Assembly (NCBI GenBank): GCA_011391085.1
Contig: JAABRD010000001.1
Coordinates: 1 to 64,000 of the forward strand
Length of the DNA: 64,000 nt
Source of the DNA: Thiotrichaceae bacterium
GTDB taxonomy: Bacteria > Pseudomonadota > Gammaproteobacteria > Beggiatoales > Beggiatoaceae
Reading direction: 5' to 3'
This document shows positions 25,401 through 32,692 of this stretch, in pieces. Each line of letters begins with the position of its first letter. Position 1 is the stretch's first letter. Under the pieces are notes generated by a model. The model was not told the origin of the DNA. It ran no database searches and saw nothing but the letters and a program-made list of their open reading frames with translations. The translations under genes were made by a program, and so were the position numbers.

Positions 25401-25504
25401 GTCAATGAATCATTCAACACCAATAAGGCACCATGAGATTGAATATGGCCGAGGATGTGTATCGGTTCTTTTTCGCAATGGCTGAGGTCGATGGTATTTA
25501 TCAT
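22472..25504 (-). CDS. Bacteriophytochrome hybrid histidine kinase
   Basis: 1010 residues from the ATG at 25504. A red/far-red photoreceptor. PAS_2: 'LSHCEKEPIHILGHIQSHGA', with Cys10 at the biliverdin-attachment position of bacteriophytochromes. GAF: 'TRVMIYQFDEQWNGCVVAED' and 'YLNLHYPASDIPKQARELYL', the chromophore-pocket signature. PHY: ends 'ISPRKSFDSWKQIVSLKSYA' (the Pro-Arg-x-Ser-Phe tongue). HisKA: 'FLANMSHELRTPLNAVLGFA'. HATPase: 'LLGNAVKFTKKGGV', 'EDTGIGMTSEDL', 'GTGLGLSITKKLVEMMGGQL'. C-terminal receiver: 'VLAVDDRKENRSLLVKLLTP', 'IVLTDLVMPVMDGFEATRQL', 'DDFLAKPFRSEVLL'. The last ~90 residues are a helical tail. No heme oxygenase gene (for biliverdin) is nearby. Likely feeds the downstream REC-kinase. 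Confidence 0.93.
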   Translation of the reverse strand: MINTIDLSHCEKEPIHILGHIQSHGALLVLNDSLTILQVSDNTTTLLGRHPDNLLNQSVTTLFDPSQLQPLTSALSSKTSLHFVNPLPLMITVQGQPVSFNGIVHRNPQQALILELEPSLDTGRDPQLSPLTSSLGQRHWHSHVAKTMIAQFQTISSLPNLLQTVAQEIRRLIGVTRVMIYQFDEQWNGCVVAEDRREDLIPYLNLHYPASDIPKQARELYLRNPLRLIVDVYSQPSQILPTLYSATGTPLDLSFSALRAVSPMHIEYLKNMGVTTSFSISLLREDKLWGLIAGHHDSPRFLNYEMRQLCELLGQVISVQLTLLSKNQEYEFALGLKAYQSELLDALSVHAEPFVDILRKHQSALLKAVNAQGAVIAFQNQLTLLGDTPTEAHLQALLNWLPTYTQETVFATNSLSSIYPPAHSYKDTACGLLVLSIADHSPDYILWCRPEVIETVEWGGDPNKPVSLDAQGQPVPLDGQGVRISPRKSFDSWKQIVSLKSYAWHPSEIETATNLSSIKHIAANEIAQEELKQARDAAEVANRAKSTFLANMSHELRTPLNAVLGFAQIFKQEKGLPKEHHEYIDIIYRNGDYLLTLINDILDLSKIEAEKIELYPTDFHLGQFLAEIVELFQMRTQQKEIAFVYEPLSSLPKGVHVDQKRLRQVIINLLGNAVKFTKKGGVCFKIGSEDPSSPYTLRFQIEDTGIGMTSEDLTQLFQPFKQVGDEQYRAQGTGLGLSITKKLVEMMGGQLHVNSQLGEGTTFWMVLPLKAATTDVDMKRETPPVIVGYERRPDQSPCKVLAVDDRKENRSLLVKLLTPLGFEVREAGNGKEAVELAREWIPNIVLTDLVMPVMDGFEATRQLRKMPELTELVIIMLSASAFDYHQSQSREVGCDDFLAKPFRSEVLLEKMQKHLHITWICEQSSDSQESMITASEETVPDGQPERGPSSEQAGQLLDLAMQGDLDGIVEYVQQLEQAEQTLAPFARKIWQLADDLKDQEICEIVKRYIH

Positions 25505-25844
25505 ATTTTTTGATAGAATGAGAAATGGAAATACGGTCACCGGAGTAGAGGCTTTAGCCGGTGGAGCCGGTGGAGTAGAGGCTTTAGCCTCAATGCCATT
25601 AAGTTAAGGAAAAAAGTCCCCCGAATTAAAATACAGGTGGACTAGAGGCTTCAGCCGGTGGGTGCAGAACATAATTGAAATCGCAGTGCCCCACCCCCCG
25701 GCTAAAGCCTCTAGTCCACCACAACTTTAATTTTTGGGCCACTTCAACTCCTTAACTTAATGGCATTGCGGCTAAAGCCTCTAGTCCACCGCTATTCCAC
25801 CGGGGCATTTTTCCCGCGGTAGCGTGGGAACGAGAAAATCATTG
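25505..25844. repeat. Repeat-filled intergenic region with a MITE-like element (25592-25769)
   Basis: No gene. It holds two direct GGAGTAGAGGC arms (25542-25590), then a 178-bp element bounded by AATGCCATTAAGTTAAGG and CCTTAACTTAATGGCATT. The element contains an inner inverted pair of the GGACTAGAGGC repeat around GGGTGCAGAACATAATTGAA. A near-identical element is at 27737-27913. Confidence 0.85.
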
Positions 25845-27599
25845 TCAGTAGCGATAATAGTTATGCGGATTATACAAGAAGTAAAACCCCTTGGGACGCG
25901 CCGGCGGCAATTGCACATAGCGTTGCCCCTGTTCATCGGTTTTGGCACGCAATTTTGAGACTCTGACCTTCATCAGATCTTCGCCATCATCATCATCGTC
26001 ATCTTCTTCGTCATTGGGGTTTCCTGTTGGGGGTTGCAGAATATAGGAAGAGTCGCGAATATCTTGCACGACCGTGTCGACCCATTTGAGGTTAACCGCG
26101 TCATCTGCAAATTCACTCCAATCTCCGTTCGAGTTGTGTTCATACATTTGGGTCACAAACTCGCCCATGCTAAGACCCATTTTTTCCGCAACGGGTTGAA
26201 GAATACGTTGTGTCCATTTTTGGGTATCTTCCAGTTGTTCTTCCAATTGGACTTTGTTACCAAAAGCAAACGTCCAAATTTGATGGTGAACGATGACCGC
26301 ATTGGGGTAGGCAAAGGAACGTTTGGCTAAGGTGGTGAGAACGGCACACATGCTGGCGGCCATCGTTTTGACCACTACATAGACCGGTGCTTGGCTATTT
26401 TGCATGGCTTCCAAAATGTGTCCGCCTTCCTGAACGTCTCCCCCTTCACAATAGTCAATGACGAGGAAAATTGGATGTTCGGTGCTTTTGTTGTTGAAGT
26501 AATGAATGCGTTCCAACACGTAAGACGCCATGCCTGGGAGAATAATCCAGTCGGGCAGTTCAATGCGGCGATCACTGATAGTCAAGTGCCCATTTTGATA
26601 CGGGTCTTTCAAATACTCGACAGGCTTGTTGACCTGACTCTCCCATTCTTGTTTGCGGTTTCGTTCCTCAATCTTTTCGGTGAGTTCCTCCAAATTGAGG
26701 GATTTTTTGGCCTTTTCAAATTCCAGTTTGCTTTTTTCAAATTCCAGTTTGGTGGAGGCCAGATGGATTTCCAATTCTTGGCGTTTATTTTTCTCCTCCA
26801 AAACAGCATTTTTAGTAGCCAGCATCGCACGTTCGCTTTCTAAATCGGCCTTCAACTTGGTTTGTTTGAGTTCGATAATGGTGTTTTCGAGTTCCAAACG
26901 AACTTTTTGGGCTTCCAATTCAGCCCGCAGTTGAATTTGCCGGGCAGTTTGTAGATCATTTTCCAACAGCAACTTGTCTTTTTCAGCAGACAGTTTGGCT
27001 AAGGTTTGACGATTTTGTTCATGTCGAACGTCATTTTCCAAAGCGAGTTTGTCTTTTTCCAGTTGCAGTTCTAACAACGTACCTTTGTTTTTTTCAGCCT
27101 GGAGGAGGTTTTGTTGAGACAGATTGGCAACTTCTAATTTGAGTGCCTCTATTTCAACTTGTAATGCCTCCAATGCTTCCAAAGCCTCAGATTTGACGGC
27201 AGTCTGAGGGTCAGAGAGGGCCGGTTCAAGGGAGGCATCTGGGGGGGATGCGGACTGATTGACAACCGTTGGTGAAGGTTGAATCTCAATACTGAGAGGG
27301 GTAGCAGGCCAGATGGGTCTGGGGGGAATAGGAAGTGGGGGGGATGAATCAGGTGTCTGGTTATTTGAGGAGGTAACAGGCAACTGGTCCATGGAAGTAG
27401 GCGAGGGTGCTGACACTACCGGCGAAGGTGCATTTTCCGAAGCAGGATAAATCACCAGTGGAATTTGCGCCTCGCTTGGCGTGGTGACAAAGGGCACCGT
27501 CAAGTTATTAGGAAGTGCTTCTTCTTGGGCAATGACTAAGGGAGTGAAACTGTGTAAACAACATCCTATCATCATTGCTAAATTTTGGGATTTTGTCAT
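25845..27599 (-). CDS. Exported ClpP/SDH-like serine protease-fold protein with long coiled coil
   Basis: 584 residues. An N-terminal signal peptide ending near 'FTPLVIAQ' (about residue 25) points to the periplasm or outer side. Then a Pro/Ser-rich linker (26-120), an extended charged coiled coil (about 130-330: repeats of 'LELEKDKLALEN'-type heptads), and a ClpP/crotonase-like domain (about 345-530). The nucleophile is likely the Ser in 'VKTMAASMCAVLTTLAKRSF', with His in 'NAVIVHHQIWTFAFGN' and an Asp downstream; 'PIFLVIDYCEGGDVQEGGHI' is the Gly-rich strand of the fold. The C-terminus has an acidic 'DEEDDDDDDGEDL' stretch. Secreted ClpP-like proteins of this sort are seen in Proteobacteria; the substrate is unknown. 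No ATPase partner is adjacent. It has its own heptamer-bearing leader. Confidence 0.78.
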   Translation of the reverse strand: MTKSQNLAMMIGCCLHSFTPLVIAQEEALPNNLTVPFVTTPSEAQIPLVIYPASENAPSPVVSAPSPTSMDQLPVTSSNNQTPDSSPPLPIPPRPIWPATPLSIEIQPSPTVVNQSASPPDASLEPALSDPQTAVKSEALEALEALQVEIEALKLEVANLSQQNLLQAEKNKGTLLELQLEKDKLALENDVRHEQNRQTLAKLSAEKDKLLLENDLQTARQIQLRAELEAQKVRLELENTIIELKQTKLKADLESERAMLATKNAVLEEKNKRQELEIHLASTKLEFEKSKLEFEKAKKSLNLEELTEKIEERNRKQEWESQVNKPVEYLKDPYQNGHLTISDRRIELPDWIILPGMASYVLERIHYFNNKSTEHPIFLVIDYCEGGDVQEGGHILEAMQNSQAPVYVVVKTMAASMCAVLTTLAKRSFAYPNAVIVHHQIWTFAFGNKVQLEEQLEDTQKWTQRILQPVAEKMGLSMGEFVTQMYEHNSNGDWSEFADDAVNLKWVDTVVQDIRDSSYILQPPTGNPNDEEDDDDDDGEDLMKVRVSKLRAKTDEQGQRYVQLPPARPKGFYFLYNPHNYYRY

Positions 27600-28144
27600 A
27601 GTGGGTTTCTCTGAAAATGGATAATGAATAATGAATAATAGGTCGTTCGGAGGGCCGAAGCAATGTGGGAAAAAAGTACCGACGGACTAGAGGCTTTAGC
27701 CGGTAAGGGCACCGTTGGACTAGAGGCTTCAGCCGCAATGCCATTAAGTTAAGAAAAAAAGTCCCCCGAATTAAAATACAGGTGGACTAGAGGCTTCCGC
27801 CGGTGGGTGCAGAACATAATTGAAATCGCAGTGCCCCACCCCCCGGCTGAAGCCTCTAGTCCACCACAACTTTAATTTTGGGGCCACTTCAACTCCTTAA
27901 CTTAATGGCATTGAGGCTTCCGCCGGTGGGTGCAGAACATAATTGAAATCGCAGTGCCCCACCCCCCGGCTGAAGCCTCTAGTCCACCTATCGATTAGTT
28001 TTAGGGGCTTTTTTTCTTAACTTAATGGCATTCCACCGGCGGAAGCCTCTATTCCATCGTTGCCACCGGCGGAAGCCTCTATTCCATCGTTGCCACCGGC
28101 GGAAGCCTCCAGTCCACCGGTCTCTTATCGTTATTCATTATTCA
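27600..28144. repeat. Repeat-filled intergenic region: heptamers, second MITE-like copy and GGCGGAAGCCTC arms
   Basis: No gene in about 545 bp. TTATTCA heptamers (minus strand) lead into the ClpP-like gene. 27737-27913 is a near-identical copy of the element at 25592-25769, followed at 27914-28034 by a partial third copy sharing its right end. 28034-28120 holds three direct GGCGGAAGCCTC arms with TTCCATCGTTGCCACC spacers. Heptamers at 28125-28140 lie at the 3' end of the next gene in reversed orientation. Confidence 0.85.
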
Positions 28145-29899
28145 TTAAGGTAATGGTGGTATTACAAACGGTTGTGCATCATTAGATACTAAAAGTTTGG
28201 TCATATCTTTGACCGGTATAGGAGGACTAAAAAAGTATCCTTGAATTAATTCACATTGGCGTTGATGTAAAAAGGTGAGTTGTTCTGTCGTTTCTACGCC
28301 TTCGGCCACGACAGAAAGTTGTAGGCTATGGGCCATCGCAATGATGGCGGTAGTAATGGCGGCGTCATCTTTGTTCGTGCCAATATCTTTGACAAAGGAA
28401 CGATCTACTTTGAGGATGTTGACGGGAAAACGTTTTAGGTAGCTTAGGGAAGAGTAACCTGTGCCAAAATCATCAATTGCAATATGTACCCCCATTCCTT
28501 GTAATTCAGAGAGTGTGGCAAATACGCTATTTTTCTTGTCATGATCTTCTTCCATTAGCAGACTTTCGGTCAGTTCCAGTTCCAAATAAGTAGGGTTGAG
28601 ACGAGTTTCTATTAGAATATCTTTGATGGCTTGCAGTAAATTCGGTTGTTGAAATTGGCGACTGGAAACATTAACGGCTATGCGAACTTTGGGCAGGCCG
28701 GCGGTTTGCCAGGCTTGATTTTGCAGACAGGCGGTGCGCAGGACCCATTCGCCAATCGGAATAATCAGTCCCATTTCTTCAGCCACGGAGATAAATTGAC
28801 CAGGGGGAACAAAACCAAGTTCTGGATGTTGCCAACGAATCAAGGCTTCCATACCTGCAATGCGACCTGTGGTCAAAGAGATTTGGGGTTGATAGTATAG
28901 ACACAGTTCATTGCGTTCCAAAACCTTACGCAGTTGATTTTCTAAAATGAGTCGCTTAATGGCCACCGTATTCATTTCGGTGGTGAAAAATTGATAGGTG
29001 TTTTTACCTTGGGATTTAGCACGGGATAAGGCTGCATTGGCATTTTTGAGGAGAGTTGCTGCCTCTTCACCGTCGCTGGGAAACACGCTAATACCGACGC
29101 TGGCCGTGATGACGATTTCGTGATTATCAAAGGTCATCGATTTGCTAATGCGGTCCAAAATCCGTTGGGCGGTGTCACTGACTTGTTTGACTGGGTCATC
29201 AGCTTCTTCAAAGACGACAAATTCATCGCCGCTGAGACGGGCGACGGTGGCCCCTTCAGAAATGAGACCAGTCAAACGTTGGGCAACTTCGCGGAGGAGG
29301 TTGTCTCCCACTTCATGGCCCAGGGACTCGTTAATCATTTGGAAATTGTCTAAATCCAGGGTTAAGACCGTAACACCTTGATGATTGCGGTTAGCACGTC
29401 CCAAGGTTTGCCGCATACGTTCCATGAGGAGGTTACGGTTGGGAAGCCCGGTTAACGTATCGTAATTAGCTAAGTAAACGAGTTTTTCTTCGGTTTCGAC
29501 GAGGCGCCGATAACGGTTGAGACGAGTGATCGTGCGAATGCGGGCCCGTAATTCGGCGCGGTCAAACGGTTTACTCATGAAGTCGTCGGCGCCTACTTGG
29601 AGTCCACGCAAACGGGATTCGCGGTCATCGAGGGCGGTGACCATAACCACAGGTAATTCCGCCAAGCGTGGATTGGCCCGGAGGTGTGAACAGACTTCAA
29701 AGCCGTCCATCCCGGGCATCATAACGTCCAATAACATGAGGTCCGGAACTAATTCGGTGGCTTTTTCCAAAGCGTCTTCTCCACATTCGGCAAACACGAG
29801 GTTGTAACCTTCAGAAGAGAGTAAGGCTTCTACAGTGTAACGTGAGACGATTTCGTCATCGACAATTAAGATGGTGCTTTTATCGGTTTTATCGGCCAT
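28145..29899 (-). CDS. REC-GGDEF-EAL response regulator (c-di-GMP metabolism)
   Basis: 584 residues. Receiver at 1-125 ('ILIVDDEIVSRYTVEALLSS', phospho-Asp in 'LMLLDVMMPGMDGFEVCSHL', 'DDFMSKPFDRAELRAR'). GGDEF at about 150-310: 'YDTLTGLPNRNLLMERMRQT' and the active-site loop 'VARLSGDEFVVF', i.e. SGDEF in place of GGDEF, a variant that can still be active. EAL at about 325-575: 'GMEALIRWQHPELG', 'VNVSSRQF', 'LELELTESLLME', 'IAIDDFGTGYSSLSYLKRFP' and 'VAEGVETTEQLTFL', all catalytic positions present. It therefore should degrade and perhaps make c-di-GMP under control of phosphorylation. The receiver is very similar to the single-domain receiver 69 bp upstream, so the two probably take their phosphate from the same kinase. 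Confidence 0.93.
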   Translation of the reverse strand: MADKTDKSTILIVDDEIVSRYTVEALLSSEGYNLVFAECGEDALEKATELVPDLMLLDVMMPGMDGFEVCSHLRANPRLAELPVVMVTALDDRESRLRGLQVGADDFMSKPFDRAELRARIRTITRLNRYRRLVETEEKLVYLANYDTLTGLPNRNLLMERMRQTLGRANRNHQGVTVLTLDLDNFQMINESLGHEVGDNLLREVAQRLTGLISEGATVARLSGDEFVVFEEADDPVKQVSDTAQRILDRISKSMTFDNHEIVITASVGISVFPSDGEEAATLLKNANAALSRAKSQGKNTYQFFTTEMNTVAIKRLILENQLRKVLERNELCLYYQPQISLTTGRIAGMEALIRWQHPELGFVPPGQFISVAEEMGLIIPIGEWVLRTACLQNQAWQTAGLPKVRIAVNVSSRQFQQPNLLQAIKDILIETRLNPTYLELELTESLLMEEDHDKKNSVFATLSELQGMGVHIAIDDFGTGYSSLSYLKRFPVNILKVDRSFVKDIGTNKDDAAITTAIIAMAHSLQLSVVAEGVETTEQLTFLHQRQCELIQGYFFSPPIPVKDMTKLLVSNDAQPFVIPPLP

Positions 29900-29967
29900 T
29901 CTGATAATGAATAATGAGTAATGAATTAATGAATACCGTTTAGGTAGCTATGTTTCATTATCAATCA

Positions 29968-30357
29968 TTACGGCGGTGGTTGAGTGAAGGTATTTACAAG
30001 GTTGTGTAATTCAGCACGATTAAACGGTTTACAGATGACTTCTGTGGCACCAATTTCCAAACACCGGAGACGGGCGGTGGGGTCGTCCCAGGCGGTGACC
30101 ATCACAACTGGCAAGTTGGCCAAGTGGGGGTTAGGATTGGCCCGCAGGCGCCGGCAGACTTCAAAACCATTCATGCCTGGCATCATCACATCTAGTAAAA
30201 TCAAATCTGGTTTCATGGCCTCCGCTTTTTCTAAGCCTTGAATGCCATTTTCGGCAAAAACTAAGGTGAAATTATCAGATTCGAGGAGGGCTTCCATAGT
30301 ATAACGAGAGACGATTTCGTCATCTACAATTAAAATGGTAATTTTTTTATCAGTCAT
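29968..30357 (-). CDS. Single-domain response regulator (CheY-like)
   Basis: 129 residues, receiver only. 'ITILIVDDEIVSRYTMEALL' gives the acidic pair, 'LILLDVMMPGMNGFEVCRRL' the phospho-Asp, 'VVMVTAWDDPTARL' the Thr switch and 'ATEVICKPFNRAELHNLVNT' the Lys-Pro. All functional positions are present. It resembles the receiver of the following REC-GGDEF-EAL gene closely (shared 'VDDEIVSRYT.EALL' and 'FNRAEL/FDRAEL'), which suggests duplication. It is likely a phosphate shuttle or sink in the same pathway. The stop-to-start gap to the next gene is 68 nt with TTATTCA heptamers, so they may be separately translated from one transcript. Confidence 0.92.
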   Translation of the reverse strand: MTDKKITILIVDDEIVSRYTMEALLESDNFTLVFAENGIQGLEKAEAMKPDLILLDVMMPGMNGFEVCRRLRANPNPHLANLPVVMVTAWDDPTARLRCLEIGATEVICKPFNRAELHNLVNTFTQPPP

Positions 30358-30864
30358 GGTGAGTGTTTCTGTGTTTAAATAATCTAGGATTTGGTGAATG
30401 AATGAAATGACAACCCCATTATACTATGCTAAGGTATAAGTGGTTTATTACAAAAGTTATAGTATTTTTTCCAATCAAGACGGAACTGTAATATTATGTG
30501 ATGTGTCTGAAATGAGAAATATCCAAAATTAAGGGAAAATCCTCGAATACGTTCATCATTCCATATATATCATAATACATCATAGTTCTACAGTTTCGAA
30601 TCATTCAGAAAAATATTGTATAATTCGTTGTCACAGTGACTTACCCACTCACTTTATGCCACTGCGCTACAAAAATTAAGTTTCTTTAAGAAGCATTGCA
30701 TCAGGTGAGTTACCAATGAACATAATACGTGCAATCTTATTCTGAATTATCCGTCTCAGAATATTTAAGAAGGTTTTATTCTTCAGGTCTTTTTTTATTC
30801 TAACATTCTGAAAATTCTAAAGTTAGACAATCATTCACTAAGGAAAATAGGAAAACCATTAACA
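30358..30864. other. AT-rich intergenic region without a recognisable gene
   Basis: About 507 bp between divergent genes. I see no coding frame, no repeat-family member apart from a stretch similar to ATTCTGAAAATTCTAAA (30803-30822, shared with 60257-60352), and no tRNA-like fold. It is unusual in this window for lacking the GGACTAGAGGC repeats. It presumably contains the two divergent promoters, but I could not assign convincing boxes. Confidence 0.6.
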
Positions 30865-31071
30865 ATGAAGACGTTACAACTAAATATCCCCGATGATGTG
30901 ATGGTACGCATTGAAAAACTTGCCGCAGAACAAGGGGGGCCCAACTATGTCAGTGTCAATTCAAATGAAGTTCAGGGACGTGATGCCCTGTTGACGGACT
31001 TACTTATTTTGGGTTTGGATGAACTTGACGTGGGTGAATCTCAGTTTCCTGATGATATAGAAGACCCATAG
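30865..31071 (+). CDS. Small acidic hypothetical protein
   Basis: 68 residues: 'MKTLQLNIPDDVMVRIEKLA' then an acidic tail ending 'LGLDELDVGESQFPDDIEDP'. The start, a short strand followed by a helix with 'DD.M.RIEKLA', looks like a ribbon-helix-helix or antitoxin-type N-terminus ('IPDDVM..IEKLAAEQG'). That is only a resemblance; no family is recognised. AAGGAAAATAGG sits 14-25 nt before the ATG, a rather distant ribosome binding site. No toxin-like gene follows; the downstream AEC transporter is convergent. Codon use and an acidic composition support a real gene, but it could be an orphan antitoxin. Confidence 0.5.
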   Translation: MKTLQLNIPDDVMVRIEKLAAEQGGPNYVSVNSNEVQGRDALLTDLLILGLDELDVGESQFPDDIEDP

Positions 31072-31106
31072 TTTACACGAACGGAGAAGTCTGCGCTAGT
31101 GACAAG

Positions 31107-31137
31107 GGAGAGGCAAACTTGCGTATGCCTCTTCCTT
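31107..31137. terminator. Hairpin between convergent genes
   Basis: AGAGGCA and TGCCTCT arms (extended by GG/CC with one bulge) around a 9-10 nt loop lie 36 nt after the small acidic gene and 3 nt from the end of the transporter gene. The T-runs are weak, so this is only a probable bidirectional terminator. Confidence 0.45.
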
Positions 31138-31139
31138 GC

Positions 31140-32018
31140 TTATCGTAAGGCAAAACCCAAGGCAATGGGTAATGTGATAAAACTCATCAAGTTACCAATC
31201 ATCACGATGGCCGCGACTTTATGAGGTTCCTGTTGATATTGTTCAGCTAAGATATAATTGAACACGGCCGGCGGAAGTACGGCAAAGATCAGAAGAATAT
31301 GTGCTTGTAATGGCGTTAATTCCAGCCACGGACGAATGAGTAAAAATACTAATAATCCCAATAACGGACGTAGTATTGCCCCCACCATCCCAATTTTCCA
31401 ATGCGTTAAATCAATATCCCCCAATCTAACTCCTAGAGAAAACAACATCAGAGGGATAGCACAATCGCCTAGCATGTTAATTGGTTTCATCAGCAAATCA
31501 GGGACTTTGAAATGACAAAAACTCACCCACAGTCCCACCACCGTCGCTTGTATCATAGGCAATTTGAGGATGTTCCACCAGCGGGTCTGGTGACTCAAAA
31601 TATAAGTACCTACCGTAAAATGTAAGCCAGTCGCAATGACGAATAATAACACCGCGGCGGGTAAAGCAGACTCTCCAAACGCAAAGAAAAGGATAGGAAT
31701 CCCCATGTTTCCCGTATTAGTGAACATCATAGGCGGAACCATCGTTTTCGGATGGAGATTAAACCAGCGAGTGACCGGCCAGGCCAGGAGGCCAGAACCA
31801 AGGACAATACAAACAGCGGCTATAGCCAACTGTTGGTAATGGCTAGGGTCAAAAGATTTATTAGACAAGACGCTAAAGGTCAAAGCCGGTGCAAAAATAT
31901 CGATAGCAATCCGATTCGTGATACTCATGTCAGTGGGACGGTAACGACCATATAAATAACCGACCAAGACAATAGCGAAGATGGGGAAAAGAATTTCAAA
32001 GATTCGGTAAATTAACAT
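31140..32018 (-). CDS. AEC-family (auxin efflux carrier-like) transporter
   Basis: 292 residues from the ATG at 32018; the longer upstream frame only translates a repeat ('SLSPAKASSPGRSIQAGLEA'). About ten hydrophobic segments in two halves of five: 'IFEILFPIFAIVLVGYLYGR', then 'LTFSVLSNKSF', 'NTGNMGIPILFFAFGE', a central loop, and 'GDCAIPLMLFSLGVRLGDID' with 'PPAVFNYILAEQYQQEPH'. The Asn/Gly 'NTGNMGIP' and 'P..VFNYILA' motifs are hallmarks of the Mem_trans (PF03547) family, which exports carboxylates and similar anions in bacteria. The substrate cannot be told. Encoded alone. Confidence 0.88.
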   Translation of the reverse strand: MLIYRIFEILFPIFAIVLVGYLYGRYRPTDMSITNRIAIDIFAPALTFSVLSNKSFDPSHYQQLAIAAVCIVLGSGLLAWPVTRWFNLHPKTMVPPMMFTNTGNMGIPILFFAFGESALPAAVLLFVIATGLHFTVGTYILSHQTRWWNILKLPMIQATVVGLWVSFCHFKVPDLLMKPINMLGDCAIPLMLFSLGVRLGDIDLTHWKIGMVGAILRPLLGLLVFLLIRPWLELTPLQAHILLIFAVLPPAVFNYILAEQYQQEPHKVAAIVMIGNLMSFITLPIALGFALR

Positions 32019-32035
32019 AATTTCAGTGGTTCCGG

Positions 32036-32095
32036 CTAAAGCCTCTAGTCCGGCTTGAATACTCCGCCCCGGACTAGAGGCTTTAGCCGGTGAAA
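32036..32095. repeat. Inverted pair of the GGACTAGAGGC repeat
   Basis: GGCTAAAGCCTCTAGTCCGG and CCGGACTAGAGGCTTTAGCC arms around a 15-20 nt loop, located between two divergent genes. It overlaps a false upstream extension of the transporter frame. Confidence 0.85.
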
Positions 32096-32106
32096 GGGAA
32101 AGTGAT

Positions 32107-32517
32107 ATGCGAAATTTTCTAGTCATATTTATGTTCATTGCCAGCATCTTCATGACCGGCTGGATATTAGCCAAAATAGCCGCAAAAATCTATGCAGGAC
32201 TATTATGGTTCCGAATAATCCAACAAATCGATATAAAAACGCTGTTAAGACAACATTTAGATGAACTTTACAAAGCAGAAAATCGACCACGCCGACTACG
32301 TTGGTTAAGTGATCCAGAAATGGAATTTTTGCAAAAAACCGTGAGAGAAACTTACAAGAGGGAATTTCCCAAAACCGCCACGGTTCGTTTTTTAGAAATC
32401 ACCTTTTTCTCCTTTTTTATAGGCGGGATTTTTCTCTTCTATATTACGCTTATCTTATTGTTTCATAAAACGTCGTTGGGAGATATTATCACTTATATAT
32501 TTCAAGGGGAGTGTTAA
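32107..32517 (+). CDS. Small inner-membrane protein of unknown function
   Basis: 136 residues. Two hydrophobic stretches: 'FLVIFMFIASIFMTGWILA' near the N-terminus and 'FFSFFIGGIFLFYITLILLF' near the C-terminus, with a basic, soluble middle ('LDELYKAENRPRRLRWLSDP', 'VRETYKREFP'). The middle domain should face the cytoplasm. I do not recognise the family. It stands alone between a repeat and a palindrome. The ATG at 32107 lies just after GGGAAAGTGAT, a modest ribosome binding site. It could be a small regulatory membrane protein; nothing in the context says more. Confidence 0.55.
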   Translation: MRNFLVIFMFIASIFMTGWILAKIAAKIYAGLLWFRIIQQIDIKTLLRQHLDELYKAENRPRRLRWLSDPEMEFLQKTVRETYKREFPKTATVRFLEITFFSFFIGGIFLFYITLILLFHKTSLGDIITYIFQGEC

Positions 32518-32527
32518 GTCTTCATTT

Positions 32528-32562
32528 TCAGGAATCCAAAGCTACGCTTTGGACTCCTGGAA
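32528..32562. repeat. GGAATCCAAAGCTACGCTTTGGACTCC palindrome
   Basis: Copy of the family seen at 21009 and 47431, placed right after the small membrane protein gene, where it could serve as terminator (CTTTGGACTCCTGGAAAA without T-run). Confidence 0.75.
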
Positions 32563-32692
32563 AATAATTAAATTATCATTAATAATCCATCCCTCTCTTT
32601 ACTTCTCCCACGCCTCATGGATAATTCGATAGTGGCTATCTTTAAACAGCTAAACCATTCCATTATCCACTCTCCATTATTCTCACGACGCC

